This document shows, piece after piece, positions 25,726 to 34,205 of a DNA stretch of 64,000 bases. The stretch comes from an uncultured Lachnospiraceae bacterium. GTDB taxonomy: Bacteria > Bacillota > Clostridia > Lachnospirales > Lachnospiraceae. The position numbers and the translations under genes are program-made. The notes below the pieces were generated by a model. The model saw only the letters and a list, made by a program, of their open reading frames with translations. It made no database searches and was not told the DNA's origin. The stretch is from contig CAJURU010000013.1 in the NCBI GenBank assembly GCA_910588845.1, forward strand, positions 1 to 64,000. The letters run 5' to 3'. The stretch's first letter is position 1. Each line of letters starts with the position of its first letter.

Positions 25726-26959
25726 CTGCCTGCTCCTCCTTTTCCTGTCTGCGCAAAATATCATACTTTGCCAACGGCTGTCCTAAATCAATATATAATA
25801 CCTGTTTGGGATGGGGCGCCGATTCCATCTCATTGCCCTCTGCATCCCTAATTGACTTCACAATCACCGGCACATTTTCCCCGCCGGGCTTCATCACTTC
25901 AATCTGTTCTCCCACCGAAAACTTATTTCTCTGCTTGATACAGTAGCCCTTATCGGTCTTCTCTCCCACAATTCCCAAATAAGTATATTCCTTCACATAA
26001 GTGTTATTGTCATAAATCTGTGTATGCTCATCCGGTTTTCCAAAGAAAAACCCGGTTGTAAACTGCCGATACGTACAACCCACAATCTGCTCTAAATACC
26101 AGGGTATATTTTTCTCATACTGCTCCCGGGAAATAAAGTAATTGTCTATCGCCTTGCGGTAAGTCCTCGCCACCGTTGCCACATACAGCGCCGTTTTCAT
26201 CCTGCCCTCTATTTTAAAACTGTCAATGCCTGCCTGCACAAGCTCCGGGATATGCTCAACCATACATAAATCTTTAGAGTTAAAAATATAAGTGCCCCTC
26301 TCATTCTCATATACAGGCATATATTCTCCCGGCCTTGTCTCCTCCACCACTGCATATTTCCAGCGGCAGGGATGCGTACAAGCGCCCCGATTGGCGTCCC
26401 GCCCGGTAAAATAATTGCTTAACAGACATCTTCCCGAATAAGAAATGCACATCGCCCCGTGAATAAATGTCTCAATCTCCAAATCTTTGGGGATATGTTC
26501 GCGAATCTTTGCAATCTCCTGTAAAGACAGCTCCCTCGCTGAAACTACGCGCTTCGCTCCCAGCTTATACCAAAACTGATACGTTCCATAATTGGTATTA
26601 TTGGCCTGCGTAGAAATGTGTACTTCAAGCTCCGGGCAAATTTCGCGGGCAATTGCAAACACCCCGGGATCTGAGATAATCAGCGCATCCGGTTTCAACT
26701 CTTTCAGCTCCGCAAAATAATCCCTTACACCGTCAAGATCCTCGTTATGGGCCAGGATGTTGGCTGTCACATAAACCTTGACATGATGCGCATGCGCAAA
26801 ATCAATGCCCTCACGCATATCCGCCATAGAAAAATTCTTCGCCTTAGCCCGCAGCCCAAATGCTTCTCCGCCGATATAGACGGCGTCCGCGCCAAAAATC
26901 ACGGCTATCTTCAAAACCTCAAGGCTGCTGGCAGGTACAAGCAATTCCGGTTTGTTCAT
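25718..26959 (-). CDS. trhP: Peptidase U32 family protein, tRNA hydroxylation protein TrhP-like
   Basis: A 413-aa U32-family protein. The U32 signature is present (ETFIHGAMCISYSGRCLLS, residues 163-181, with Cys171 and Cys178). In Bacillus subtilis the yrrMNO cluster encodes TrmR-TrhP1-TrhP2, where TrhP proteins make 5-hydroxyuridine at tRNA position 34 and TrmR methylates it. Here the gene overlaps trmR by 4 nt (ATGA), which supports the same role over proteolysis. Only one TrhP-type gene is in the cluster, where Bacillus has two. Confidence 0.88.
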   Translation of the reverse strand: MNKPELLVPASSLEVLKIAVIFGADAVYIGGEAFGLRAKAKNFSMADMREGIDFAHAHHVKVYVTANILAHNEDLDGVRDYFAELKELKPDALIISDPGVFAIAREICPELEVHISTQANNTNYGTYQFWYKLGAKRVVSARELSLQEIAKIREHIPKDLEIETFIHGAMCISYSGRCLLSNYFTGRDANRGACTHPCRWKYAVVEETRPGEYMPVYENERGTYIFNSKDLCMVEHIPELVQAGIDSFKIEGRMKTALYVATVARTYRKAIDNYFISREQYEKNIPWYLEQIVGCTYRQFTTGFFFGKPDEHTQIYDNNTYVKEYTYLGIVGEKTDKGYCIKQRNKFSVGEQIEVMKPGGENVPVIVKSIRDAEGNEMESAPHPKQVLYIDLGQPLAKYDILRRQEKEEQADE

Positions 26960-27603
26960 ACATTCCTCCTTACACTGACAGTCACGCCATCTCCGATGGG
27001 TAGTACGGAAGTTGTCAGCTCATCCATATGGGTCAGCTCATACAAGTACTCGCGCATTCGTTTATGGATGGTACGATTTCTCCTTGTCACCGCATAATGG
27101 GACTCTAAAATTTCCCCATCCTGCAATACATTGTCCGAAACTAATATACCGCCCGGCCTTAAAAGGCGCAGAACATCTGGAAGAAAATGGATATATTGGG
27201 CTTTAGCGGCGTCCATAAAGACAAAATCATACTGTTCTGACAATTCCTGCATGACAAGTTTAGCATCCCCTTCTATCAATTGTATCACATTCTCTTTACC
27301 GGCGCGCATAAAATTTTCGCGGGCTATAGGAATCCTCTTCGCATAATTCTCAATAGTTGTAATCTTACAAGGCTTCGGATTAAAAAATTCCATCAATAAT
27401 GCGGAAAATCCCACCGCAGTCCCCACCTCAAGAATACATTCCGGGCGGTTCATAGCAAGCAGGAGTTTCAAAAGATTCTGTGTTTCCCTTCGGATTACCG
27501 GCACATAATTTTTATGCGCTTCCTCTTCCAATTCCACTAAAAAACGAGGATTTCCTCTGTCTAAAGAGTTAATATATGTGCTCAAACGTTCGTCTGTTAT
27601 CAT
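26956..27603 (-). CDS. trmR: tRNA 5-hydroxyuridine methyltransferase, O-methyltransferase family
   Basis: SAM-dependent methyltransferase of 215 aa. The SAM-binding motif I is ILEVGTAVGFSALLM, and the class signature FMDAAKAQYIHFL follows. Homologous to Bacillus YrrM/TrmR, which methylates ho5U34 to mo5U34 in tRNA. Stop and start codons overlap with trhP downstream (ATGA) and with the YceG-like gene upstream (ATGA), so translation of the three is coupled. The function rests on family plus gene order; catechol-type O-methyltransferases are the alternative. Confidence 0.88.
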   Translation of the reverse strand: MITDERLSTYINSLDRGNPRFLVELEEEAHKNYVPVIRRETQNLLKLLLAMNRPECILEVGTAVGFSALLMEFFNPKPCKITTIENYAKRIPIARENFMRAGKENVIQLIEGDAKLVMQELSEQYDFVFMDAAKAQYIHFLPDVLRLLRPGGILVSDNVLQDGEILESHYAVTRRNRTIHKRMREYLYELTHMDELTTSVLPIGDGVTVSVRRNV

Positions 27604-27983
27604 TCTGCAATTTCCTCTGTCTCTTCTTCTGCCATAACCTGCATCATTTCTATTGCAGTCTGGGACGTATTGAGTGTATAAGTTCCCGCTTTCAGCTTGT
27701 CATCATAATCCAGTACCGTAAGCTGGAGCATGAACAAGACGCCGCTTTTCACAAGCTTCTTTTCTTCCAGCAGATTTCCGAGTTCCACGGCAGACACTCC
27801 CTCTTCCACTTTTACCGTCACATCCTGTCCTGGCGCTTCATCCATAGCAGGTTCGGTAAAAATCCGGTAACCCAGATCATAAGCAGCTGTTCCTGTCCTC
27901 AATACTGCAATCACAACGAGAACCATAATAGAAAAACTCAATATACTGCTCACTACACTCAATACAATCTTGCTTCTTCCCAT
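27600..27983 (-). CDS. Short YceG/MltG-like membrane protein lacking the catalytic domain
   Basis: A 127-aa protein with one membrane helix (residues 7-30, VLSVVSSILSFSIMVLVVIAVL) and an extracytoplasmic region. That region resembles only the small N-terminal LysM-like subdomain of MltG/YceG: VTVKVEEGVSAVELGNLLEEKKLVKS, then KLKAGTYTLN. In Bacillus a full-length yrrL/mltG gene occupies this position next to yrrM. The domain with the catalytic Glu is absent and the acidic tail (EEETEEIAE) ends cleanly, so it is unlikely to cleave glycan. It may be a regulatory or scaffolding relic; no frameshift evidence is seen. Confidence 0.7.
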   Translation of the reverse strand: MGRSKIVLSVVSSILSFSIMVLVVIAVLRTGTAAYDLGYRIFTEPAMDEAPGQDVTVKVEEGVSAVELGNLLEEKKLVKSGVLFMLQLTVLDYDDKLKAGTYTLNTSQTAIEMMQVMAEEETEEIAE

Positions 27984-27994
27984 AACCTTACCCT

Positions 27995-28333
27995 TTAAGT
28001 CTCAAATCCCAGATCAAACTCAATCTCCATCATTAAGCCATAGTTAATACGCTGTATCATCCGGCATACGGCAAGCTCTGCCGCCAGATATTCATTGACA
28101 TACGGCTGCGCACGCAACGGCGCAAATTCCCCCTCAAGCCGATCCATCTCCGCGTACAAATCTACATTGCGGCATTTGTGCAGTTCAAAATTACGCCTGC
28201 GAAATTCATTGATTGCCCGTTCTTTCTCCGGTTCCTGGTGAACAAGCTCCCGTATTCTCTGATATTCTTTATATTCGGGGCTATCTTTCACAGCTTCTAT
28301 CAAACTCGCTAAACATTCGTTTATCCGCTCCAT
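27995..28333 (-). CDS. YlbF/YmcA family protein
   Basis: A 112-aa all-helical cytosolic protein of the YlbF/YmcA (Com_YlbF) family. Typical features are the N-terminal helix SLIEAVKDSPEYKEYQRI, the middle segment EKERAINEFRRRNFELH and a final helix ending in MEIEFDLGFE. In Bacillus the YlbF-YmcA-YaaT complex works with RNase Y in mRNA maturation. Here the gene lies next to RNase J, which fits an RNA-decay role, but that partner is inferred from position only. Confidence 0.8.
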   Translation of the reverse strand: MERINECLASLIEAVKDSPEYKEYQRIRELVHQEPEKERAINEFRRRNFELHKCRNVDLYAEMDRLEGEFAPLRAQPYVNEYLAAELAVCRMIQRINYGLMMEIEFDLGFET

Positions 28334-28373
28334 AACAACCTCTTGCTTTCGTCTGCAATCCTGCCTTTATCTG

Positions 28374-30038
28374 CTATACTTCCATAATAATCGGCATAAT
28401 CATAGGCCTGCGCTTCGTCTTCTTCCAGACGAATTCACTGAGTTCCTCTTTCACCTCTGTCTTAATCTTACCCCAGTCTGTAATATTATTGCTCATGCAA
28501 TAATCCATCACATCATCTAAGACTTTTTTCGCCTCATCCATCAAGCTTTCCGCGCCTCTCACATAGACAAAACCGCGGCTGACAATGTCGGGACCAGCCA
28601 ATACTTGACCGCTGCCAGACTCCAACGTCATTACCACAATGATAATTCCGTCCTCAGCAAGATGCTGCCGGTCACGCAATACGATATTCCCCACATCACC
28701 TACGCCAAGCCCGTCTACCAGAATATCCCCCACGGGAACCTGGCCTGTAACCTTGGCCTCATTCTCATCCAACTCTAACACATTCCCAGAAGAGAGTATG
28801 AAAATATTCTCTTTATCATAGCCAAGCTCACGTGCAATCGACGCCTGCGCTTTCAGATGCTTGTACTCTCCATGCACCGGAATCGCATATTTCGGTTTTA
28901 CCAAAGAATAAATCAGCTTGATCTCCTCCCGGCAGGCATGGCCGGAAACATGGGCGTCCTGAAAAATCACCTCTGCGCCCTTCATAAACAATTCATTGAT
29001 AACATTGGAAACTGCTTTCTCATTACCTGGAATGGGATTGGAACTAAATATAATCGTGTCCCCCGGCTTAATCGTTACCTTCTTGTGCAGATTCGCCGCC
29101 ATCCTGGACAGCGCAGCCATGGACTCTCCCTGACTTCCCGTAGTAATCAGCACGGTCTGCTCATCCGGGTAATCCTTGAGCTGTTCAATATCAATCAGAG
29201 TGTTCTCCGGCATTTGCAGATAGCCAAGCTCCGTGGCAATCGAGATGATATTCACCATACTCCTTCCCTCCACGACAACCTTTCTGCCAAACTTATATGC
29301 CGAATTGATGATCTGCTGAACACGGTCCACATTGGACGCAAACGTGGCAATAATAATACGCGTGTCCGTATGATCCGAAAATATATTGTCAAATGTTTTT
29401 CCTACCGTGCGTTCCGAATTGGTAAAGCCCAAACGCTCTGCGTTCGTACTGTCACACATCAGCGCCAACACGCCTTTTTTGCCGATTTCTCCAAATCGCT
29501 GTAAGTCTATGGCATCACCGAATACCGGCGTATAATCCACCTTAAAGTCACCGGTATGCACTACGATTCCAGCCGGTGAGTAAATAGCAAGGGCTGCCGC
29601 ATCCTGAATGCTGTGGTTCGTCTTAATAAATTCTACACGAAAACAGCCTAGATTGATATGCTGCCCATATTTTACAACCTTGCGTTTCACTTTGGTGAGC
29701 ATGTTATGCTCACGCAGCTTATTGTCAATAATGCCGATTGTCAGCTTCGTTGCATAGATCGGAACGTTGATGTCACGAAGCACATAGGGAATCGCCCCAA
29801 TATGGTCTTCGTGTCCATGCGTGATAAAAAATCCTTTGACTTTATCAATGTTATCTTTGAGATATGTCACATCCGGGATTACCAAATCTATTCCCAGCAT
29901 ATCATCCTCGGGAAAAGACAATCCGCAATCCACAACAATAATACTGTCTTCATATTCAAAGGCAGTAATATTCATTCCTATCTGCTCTAATCCTCCGAGC
30001 GGAATGATTTTCAGTTTTGAGTTATTTTTTTTCTTCAA
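28374..30038 (-). CDS. rnj: Ribonuclease J
   Basis: Metallo-beta-lactamase/beta-CASP nuclease with 5'-3' exo- and endonuclease activity in mRNA decay and rRNA maturation. It has 554 aa. The zinc motif HGHEDHIGAIP is intact, followed by the beta-CASP segments and a C-terminal domain. The preferred start is TTG at 30038: AGAGG lies 7 nt upstream and the product then begins KKKNNSKLKIIPLGG like homologues. The longer frame from a GTG at 30071 overlaps DUF1292 by 4 nt and has no ribosome-binding site. Whether it is J1 or J2 cannot be told; only one copy is in the window. Confidence 0.95.
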   Translation of the reverse strand: MKKKNNSKLKIIPLGGLEQIGMNITAFEYEDSIIVVDCGLSFPEDDMLGIDLVIPDVTYLKDNIDKVKGFFITHGHEDHIGAIPYVLRDINVPIYATKLTIGIIDNKLREHNMLTKVKRKVVKYGQHINLGCFRVEFIKTNHSIQDAAALAIYSPAGIVVHTGDFKVDYTPVFGDAIDLQRFGEIGKKGVLALMCDSTNAERLGFTNSERTVGKTFDNIFSDHTDTRIIIATFASNVDRVQQIINSAYKFGRKVVVEGRSMVNIISIATELGYLQMPENTLIDIEQLKDYPDEQTVLITTGSQGESMAALSRMAANLHKKVTIKPGDTIIFSSNPIPGNEKAVSNVINELFMKGAEVIFQDAHVSGHACREEIKLIYSLVKPKYAIPVHGEYKHLKAQASIARELGYDKENIFILSSGNVLELDENEAKVTGQVPVGDILVDGLGVGDVGNIVLRDRQHLAEDGIIIVVMTLESGSGQVLAGPDIVSRGFVYVRGAESLMDEAKKVLDDVMDYCMSNNITDWGKIKTEVKEELSEFVWKKTKRRPMIMPIIMEV

Positions 30039-30067
30039 AATGCACCTCTCTATATTCTGTTTTTGCC

Positions 30068-30328
30068 TCACATGACGATGTCAACATCATCCAAAACTTC
30101 TACAAAGATTCTGGATATGTATTCCAGTTCATCCTCGGCCTCTACCATCTCATAAATGGCTTCTTCTTCCTGCTCCTGTGACAGCCGCTTTAAAATAAAT
30201 GCTTCACAGTCGCCGTCCTCTTCCTCCGTGACAAGGAGATAATCTACGCCGTTGATACGCGTCTCCTCCATCACATAAAATTCTAAAGCCTCTCCGTCCT
30301 GGGGAGACTGAAAAGTCACTTTTTCCAT
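30068..30328 (-). CDS. DUF1292 domain protein (YrzB-like)
   Basis: An 86-aa acidic protein. The pattern VTFQSPQDGEALEFYVMEE...YLLVTEEEDGDCEAFILKR matches DUF1292, called YrzB in Bacillus, where it also follows yrrK (ruvX). Function unknown. It is in the usual cluster ireB-ruvX-DUF1292, here followed directly by RNase J. Confidence 0.88.
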   Translation of the reverse strand: MEKVTFQSPQDGEALEFYVMEETRINGVDYLLVTEEEDGDCEAFILKRLSQEQEEEAIYEMVEAEDELEYISRIFVEVLDDVDIVM

Positions 30329-30360
30329 ATACGATTCCTTTACGATTCTCTCATCCCGTC

Positions 30361-30792
30361 TTACTCTTGCTGAAATGCCTGTGCATCAAGATAGCCCTGT
30401 AAAATTAATACAGCAGCAATCTTATCCACATAGCTCTTGCGCTTCTCTCTGCGCACGCCGCTCTCCATCAATGTCCGCTCTGCCGCTACCGTCGTCAACC
30501 GCTCGTCCCACAAAACTACAGGAAGACCGCTGCGCCTCTCCAACATCTCCTTAAATTGCAGCGTTTTCTCACAGCGTTCACCTTCCGTGTTATTCATGTT
30601 CTTGGGAAAACCAAGCACAATTTGCTCCACCTGGTATTCCACAATCAGTTCTTCCACTCTCGCCAAAGTCTGCCTGAGCTTCCCAGGCGACTTCCTTGGG
30701 ATAGTCTCTACTCCCTGTGCCGTCACAAGCATCGCATCGCTCACTGCGACGCCCACTGTTTTGGAGCCAAAGTCCAAACCCATAATCCGCAT
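30361..30792 (-). CDS. ruvX: RuvX/YqgF putative Holliday junction resolvase
   Basis: A 143-aa RNase H-fold protein (MRIMGLDFGSKTVGVAVSD, then LGFPKNMN, and WDERLTTVAAE). The family was predicted as an alternative Holliday junction resolvase and has also been linked to 16S rRNA 5' processing. AGGAGG precedes the ATG at 30792; longer in-frame starts overlap ireB. Second gene of the ireB-ruvX-DUF1292 cluster. Confidence 0.95.
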   Translation of the reverse strand: MRIMGLDFGSKTVGVAVSDAMLVTAQGVETIPRKSPGKLRQTLARVEELIVEYQVEQIVLGFPKNMNNTEGERCEKTLQFKEMLERRSGLPVVLWDERLTTVAAERTLMESGVRREKRKSYVDKIAAVLILQGYLDAQAFQQE

Positions 30793-30802
30793 CTGGCGCC
30801 TC

Positions 30803-31066
30803 CTATTCCCAGAAATTGTTCCTAATATACTGGCGCAGGATTTCCTCCACCAATTCATCACGTTCCACTTTCATTATGAGGCTTCTGGCATTCTTGTGGC
30901 TGGTAATATAGGTCGGGTCGCCGGACATGATATACCCGACAATCTGGTTCACCGGATTGTAGCCCTTTTCCCGCAGCGCACTGTATACGATTTCCAAAAT
31001 ATCGTTTACATGTATCTTCTGCTCTTTCTCCACTTTAAAAAATTGAGTATTATTTTTATCCTGCAT
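30803..31066 (-). CDS. ireB: IreB family regulatory phosphoprotein
   Basis: An 87-aa protein matching the IreB/UPF0297 family (YrzL in Bacillus): KVEKEQKIHVNDILEIV, then ALREKGYNPVNQIVGY and SGDPTYITSHKNAR. In Enterococcus faecalis IreB is phosphorylated by the PASTA kinase IreK and affects cephalosporin resistance; whether that holds here is unknown, and no PASTA kinase is in the window. It heads the cluster and has a promoter at 31119-31147. alaS, its usual upstream neighbour, is not adjacent here. Confidence 0.93.
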   Translation of the reverse strand: MQDKNNTQFFKVEKEQKIHVNDILEIVYSALREKGYNPVNQIVGYIMSGDPTYITSHKNARSLIMKVERDELVEEILRQYIRNNFWE

Positions 31067-31118
31067 TTTTCCACGCCCTTATTTCGCTCTTTCGTTCTAA
31101 TAAATCTTCTTTTTTACT

Positions 31119-31147
31119 ATTCTAATACAAATGTTCGGAAAACTCAA
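31119..31147 (-). promoter_or_regulatory. ireB operon promoter
   Basis: TTGAGT (31147-31142), 17-bp spacer, TAGAAT (31124-31119), about 53 nt before the ireB start and just after the mtaB stop. It probably drives a long transcript into RNase J and beyond. Confidence 0.6.
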
Positions 31148-31157
31148 GATGTTTCTT

Positions 31158-32522
31158 TTATGCTTCCTCTAAAACGTGCTCCATCAACAAAACATGTTCT
31201 TTCAGCTTTGATGAAACAACTCCCTGCACCAGCTTATTTTCCAGATTCCCGTCCTCCTGACCGGAGAATGGAACTGCTATTTTTACATATTCTTTCGTAT
31301 GCCCCAAAAAATATTCCTGCCCAGAGAAAGAAACTTTCTCTTCCAGCAATACTTCCGCCTGCCTGCCAAGATAATATTTTAAATATTCTTCATTCATCGG
31401 CGCAAGGTCTCCAAACAGCGTCTCGCTGCGCGCCTGCTTGACTTCCTCTGGCACCTGACGCTCCATCTTCGCCGCCCGCGTACCCTCTCGTCTGGAATAT
31501 TTAAAAATATGGATTTCAAAAAATCCAATCTGGCGCAAGAATTTTCTAGTCGTCTCAAACTCTTCGTCCGTCTCCCCCGGAAAACCCACAATAACATCCG
31601 TGGTAATTGCCGGGTGGGAAAAATTGTTTCGCAAGATATCGCAAACATGCCGGTACTCTCTGCAAGTATATTTGCGGTTCATGCGCCGCAGCGTATCATC
31701 ACATCCACTCTGCAAAGACAGATGGAAATGCGGGCAGATTTTGGGAAGGCGGGACAGCCGCCTGGCAAACTCCTCCGTGATGATTTTCGGTTCCAGGGAA
31801 CCAAGCCGTATCCGCACAATTCCTGGCACTTTATGGACTTCTTCTATCAAATGTAAAAGATTTGTTCCTAAATCAACGCCATACGAACTCAGATGTATCC
31901 CCGTAAGTACAACCTCCCGGCAGCCGCTTGCTGCAATGCGCGCTGCTTCCTCCAGTACATCCGCAACCTGCCGGCTCCTGACACGCCCCCTGGCATATGG
32001 AATGATACAGTAACTACAAAACTGATTACAGCCATCCTGTACTTTGACAAACGCCCGTGTACGCTCCGCCGTTCGGCTGATGGATAACGATTCATAACCG
32101 CTATCCGTGGCAATATCCTCCACCAAAGACACGGTTCTGGATGCTGTTTCCCGCGTTGCAAAAAAACGCTCCAGCAGTATCGGCAGTTCATGCTTCTTAT
32201 TATTGCCAATCAGAATATCAACGGCGTTATCCTTCTGCACCTGCTCTCTCGCTGTCTGTACATAACATCCGGCGGCAACCACCACGCTGTTGGGATTCTT
32301 CTTCTTGGCGCGGTGAACCATCTGCCTGGATTTGCGGTCAGCTATATTGGTGACGGAACATGTATTGATAACATAAACGTCGGCTGCCTCCTCAAAAGGC
32401 ACAATTTCATAACCGGACGCTTCCAATAACTGTTGCATACTCTCTGTCTCATATGCATTTACCTTGCAGCCAAGATTGTGCAATGCCGCTTTTCTCATGT
32501 TGCTTTCCATACCTTTCTGCAT
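31158..32522 (-). CDS. mtaB: tRNA t6A37 methylthiotransferase MtaB
   Basis: Radical SAM enzyme that converts t6A37 to ms2t6A37 in ANN-decoding tRNAs. It has 454 aa. The N-terminal MTTase domain contains LGCKVNAYE and NTCSVT with cluster-binding cysteines. The radical SAM motif is CNQFCSYCIIPYARG (Cx3Cx2C), and a C-terminal TRAM-like domain ends the protein. The ATG at 32522 has AAAGGAA upstream; ATGs at 32510 and 32498 are possible but less well placed. A likely promoter is at 32539-32567. It is divergent from the HPr-like gene. Confidence 0.94.
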   Translation of the reverse strand: MQKGMESNMRKAALHNLGCKVNAYETESMQQLLEASGYEIVPFEEAADVYVINTCSVTNIADRKSRQMVHRAKKKNPNSVVVAAGCYVQTAREQVQKDNAVDILIGNNKKHELPILLERFFATRETASRTVSLVEDIATDSGYESLSISRTAERTRAFVKVQDGCNQFCSYCIIPYARGRVRSRQVADVLEEAARIAASGCREVVLTGIHLSSYGVDLGTNLLHLIEEVHKVPGIVRIRLGSLEPKIITEEFARRLSRLPKICPHFHLSLQSGCDDTLRRMNRKYTCREYRHVCDILRNNFSHPAITTDVIVGFPGETDEEFETTRKFLRQIGFFEIHIFKYSRREGTRAAKMERQVPEEVKQARSETLFGDLAPMNEEYLKYYLGRQAEVLLEEKVSFSGQEYFLGHTKEYVKIAVPFSGQEDGNLENKLVQGVVSSKLKEHVLLMEHVLEEA

Positions 32523-32538
32523 CTTATTTCCTTTTGAC

Positions 32539-32567
32539 AATTTACCACATGCGATTACAATGGCCAA
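32539..32567 (-). promoter_or_regulatory. Probable mtaB promoter
   Basis: TTGGCC (32567-32562), 17-bp spacer, TAAATT (32544-32539). Each box matches consensus at 4 of 6 positions, so support is moderate. Confidence 0.4.
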
Positions 32568-32605
32568 ACCGTTCCTTTTTCTTCCTGAAAATGGTTATGG
32601 CGTTA

Positions 32606-32634
32606 TTGACTTTTCCCCTAAAAGGCGATAAGAT
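32606..32634 (+). promoter_or_regulatory. Promoter of the HPr-like gene
   Basis: TTGACT (32606-32611), 17-bp spacer, TAAGAT (32629-32634), 60 nt before the ATG at 32695. Confidence 0.6.
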
Positions 32635-32694
32635 AAAGAAAATGTTTCTAAACTGTAAAACAAAATATCATTTAATATTAAGGAGGCTTTTATC

Positions 32695-32925
32695 ATGATA
32701 GAAGTACAAATTTCTTTAAATTCCATCGACAAGGTGAAATCTTTTGTCAACGCCATCACGCAGTTTGATTTTGACTTTGATTTAATCTCTGGCAGATACG
32801 TTATCGACGCCAAATCCATTATGGGAATCTTCAGCCTTGACCTGTCCAAACCTATTGATTTAAAAATCCATGCAGAAGAAAATAAGGACGAGGTCATGGA
32901 AGTAATCAAACCGTATCTTGTTTAA
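32695..32925 (+). CDS. HPr-like protein lacking the phosphocarrier histidine
   Basis: A 76-aa protein with the HPr fold signature around the regulatory serine: YVIDAKSIMGIFSLDLSKPI, with Ser41 equivalent to HPr Ser46. The N-terminal active-site loop of HPr (GIHARPA with His15) is replaced by NSIDKVKSFVNAI, so it cannot carry phosphate from Enzyme I. The logic resembles Bacillus Crh, which also lacks His15 and acts only through Ser46-P with CcpA, though no close Crh identity is claimed. The ribosome-binding site TAAGGAGG, a promoter and a strong terminator show a monocistronic, well-expressed gene. Confidence 0.8.
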   Translation: MIEVQISLNSIDKVKSFVNAITQFDFDFDLISGRYVIDAKSIMGIFSLDLSKPIDLKIHAEENKDEVMEVIKPYLV

Positions 32926-32943
32926 TTTTATCAAAATACCATT

Positions 32944-32968
32944 CCCCCATGAGTTTCATGGGGGTTTT
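32944..32968 (+). terminator. Rho-independent terminator of the HPr-like gene
   Basis: CCCCCATGA (32944-32952), 3-nt loop, TCATGGGGG (32956-32964), then TTTTCCTTT. It lies 19 nt after the stop and has a T-run only on the plus strand. Confidence 0.85.
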
Positions 32969-32999
32969 CCTTTCCATTCATTGTCTCTAGTTCAAGACG

Positions 33000-34193
33000 T
33001 CAGGCTTCCTCCTGCCATTTAACAATGATTGTCTCTGTCGTCTCAATGGCAGTCTTCACCATCTCCTCAATCTGCTCTTTCAAATGTGTCTCCGAACGAC
33101 GAATTACCTTGAGGCTTGGTTTCGTCACCGGATGCTTGGCTACAAAAATGGTACAGCAGTCCTCATAGGGAAGAATAGACGTCTCAAACGTGCCAATCTT
33201 TTTAGACAACTCGACAATCTCCTGCTTATCAAAACCAATCAGGGGACGATAGACCGGCATTGTGCACACTTCATCCGTGGAAGCCAGAGACTGCATGGTC
33301 TGGCTGGCCACCTGACCGATGCTCTCCCCCGTTATCAGCCCCAAAGATTCCGTTTCCCTGGCAAAATGCTCTGCTATCCGCATCATATAACGGCGCATGA
33401 TAATTGTCAGCTCATCATGCGGACATTTCTCATAAATGTACATCTGAATATCCGTAAAATTTACTACTTTCAAGTAAATTGGACCTGTATACTTTGCCAC
33501 AATTCTCGCCAAATCCACAACTTTCTGCTTGGCGCGCTCACTCGTATAAGGGGGCGCGTGGAAATAAACGGCGTCAATCTTTACACCGCGCTTGGCTATC
33601 ATATAGCCGGCTACCGGACTGTCAATTCCACCAGACAAAAGCAGCATTCCCTTGCCGTTTGTGCCGACCGGCATGCCACCTGGCCCTGGGATAACCTCTG
33701 AGTAAATAATAATCTTCGCACGGATTTCTATATTCAGAAGAATATCCGGGTTATGCACGTCCACTGTCATTTCGGGAAACGCCTTGAGAATTCTCTCACC
33801 CAGAGCGGCGTTTACCTCCATGGACGGGATAGGGTAACTCTTGCGTGCCCGCCGGGTGTTGACCTTGAAAGTCTTATGCTTATCAGGATAACGCTTATCC
33901 ACATAAGATACCACATCCGCTGCAAGCTTGTCAAACCCTTCCTCCTCCGTGAGCACCACTGGACAAATCCCCACAATGCCAAACACATGCTGAAGGCTTT
34001 CTACTGTTTCATCATAATCATAGTCCGTCAACGCCTCTATATAAATGCGCCCCTGTTCTTTGCTAATCTGAAATTCCCCGTCCACGGGCTTTAGTGCATA
34101 CTTAATCTGGCGCACCAGAGCATCCTCAAATAAATGGCGGTTCTTACCCTTTATGCCAATTTCCCCATATTTTATCAAAAACGCTTTAAACAT
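33000..34193 (-). CDS. thiI: tRNA 4-thiouridine synthetase ThiI
   Basis: Adenylates and thiolates U8 of tRNA; in some bacteria it also supplies sulfur for thiamine. It has 397 aa: an N-terminal ferredoxin-like/THUMP region (to about 165) and a PP-loop ATPase with LLSGGIDSPVAGYM. The C-terminal rhodanese domain found in E. coli ThiI is absent, as in Bacillus, where the dedicated desulfurase NifZ gives sulfur directly. The adjacent upstream cysteine desulfurase (34206) fits that arrangement. Confidence 0.96.
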   Translation of the reverse strand: MFKAFLIKYGEIGIKGKNRHLFEDALVRQIKYALKPVDGEFQISKEQGRIYIEALTDYDYDETVESLQHVFGIVGICPVVLTEEEGFDKLAADVVSYVDKRYPDKHKTFKVNTRRARKSYPIPSMEVNAALGERILKAFPEMTVDVHNPDILLNIEIRAKIIIYSEVIPGPGGMPVGTNGKGMLLLSGGIDSPVAGYMIAKRGVKIDAVYFHAPPYTSERAKQKVVDLARIVAKYTGPIYLKVVNFTDIQMYIYEKCPHDELTIIMRRYMMRIAEHFARETESLGLITGESIGQVASQTMQSLASTDEVCTMPVYRPLIGFDKQEIVELSKKIGTFETSILPYEDCCTIFVAKHPVTKPSLKVIRRSETHLKEQIEEMVKTAIETTETIIVKWQEEA

Positions 34194-34205
34194 GTTCTTT
34201 CCTTT

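Noticed and set aside
28857..29504. A 215-codon plus-strand frame
   Set aside because: Antisense to RNase J, with no ribosome-binding site and no recognised motif.
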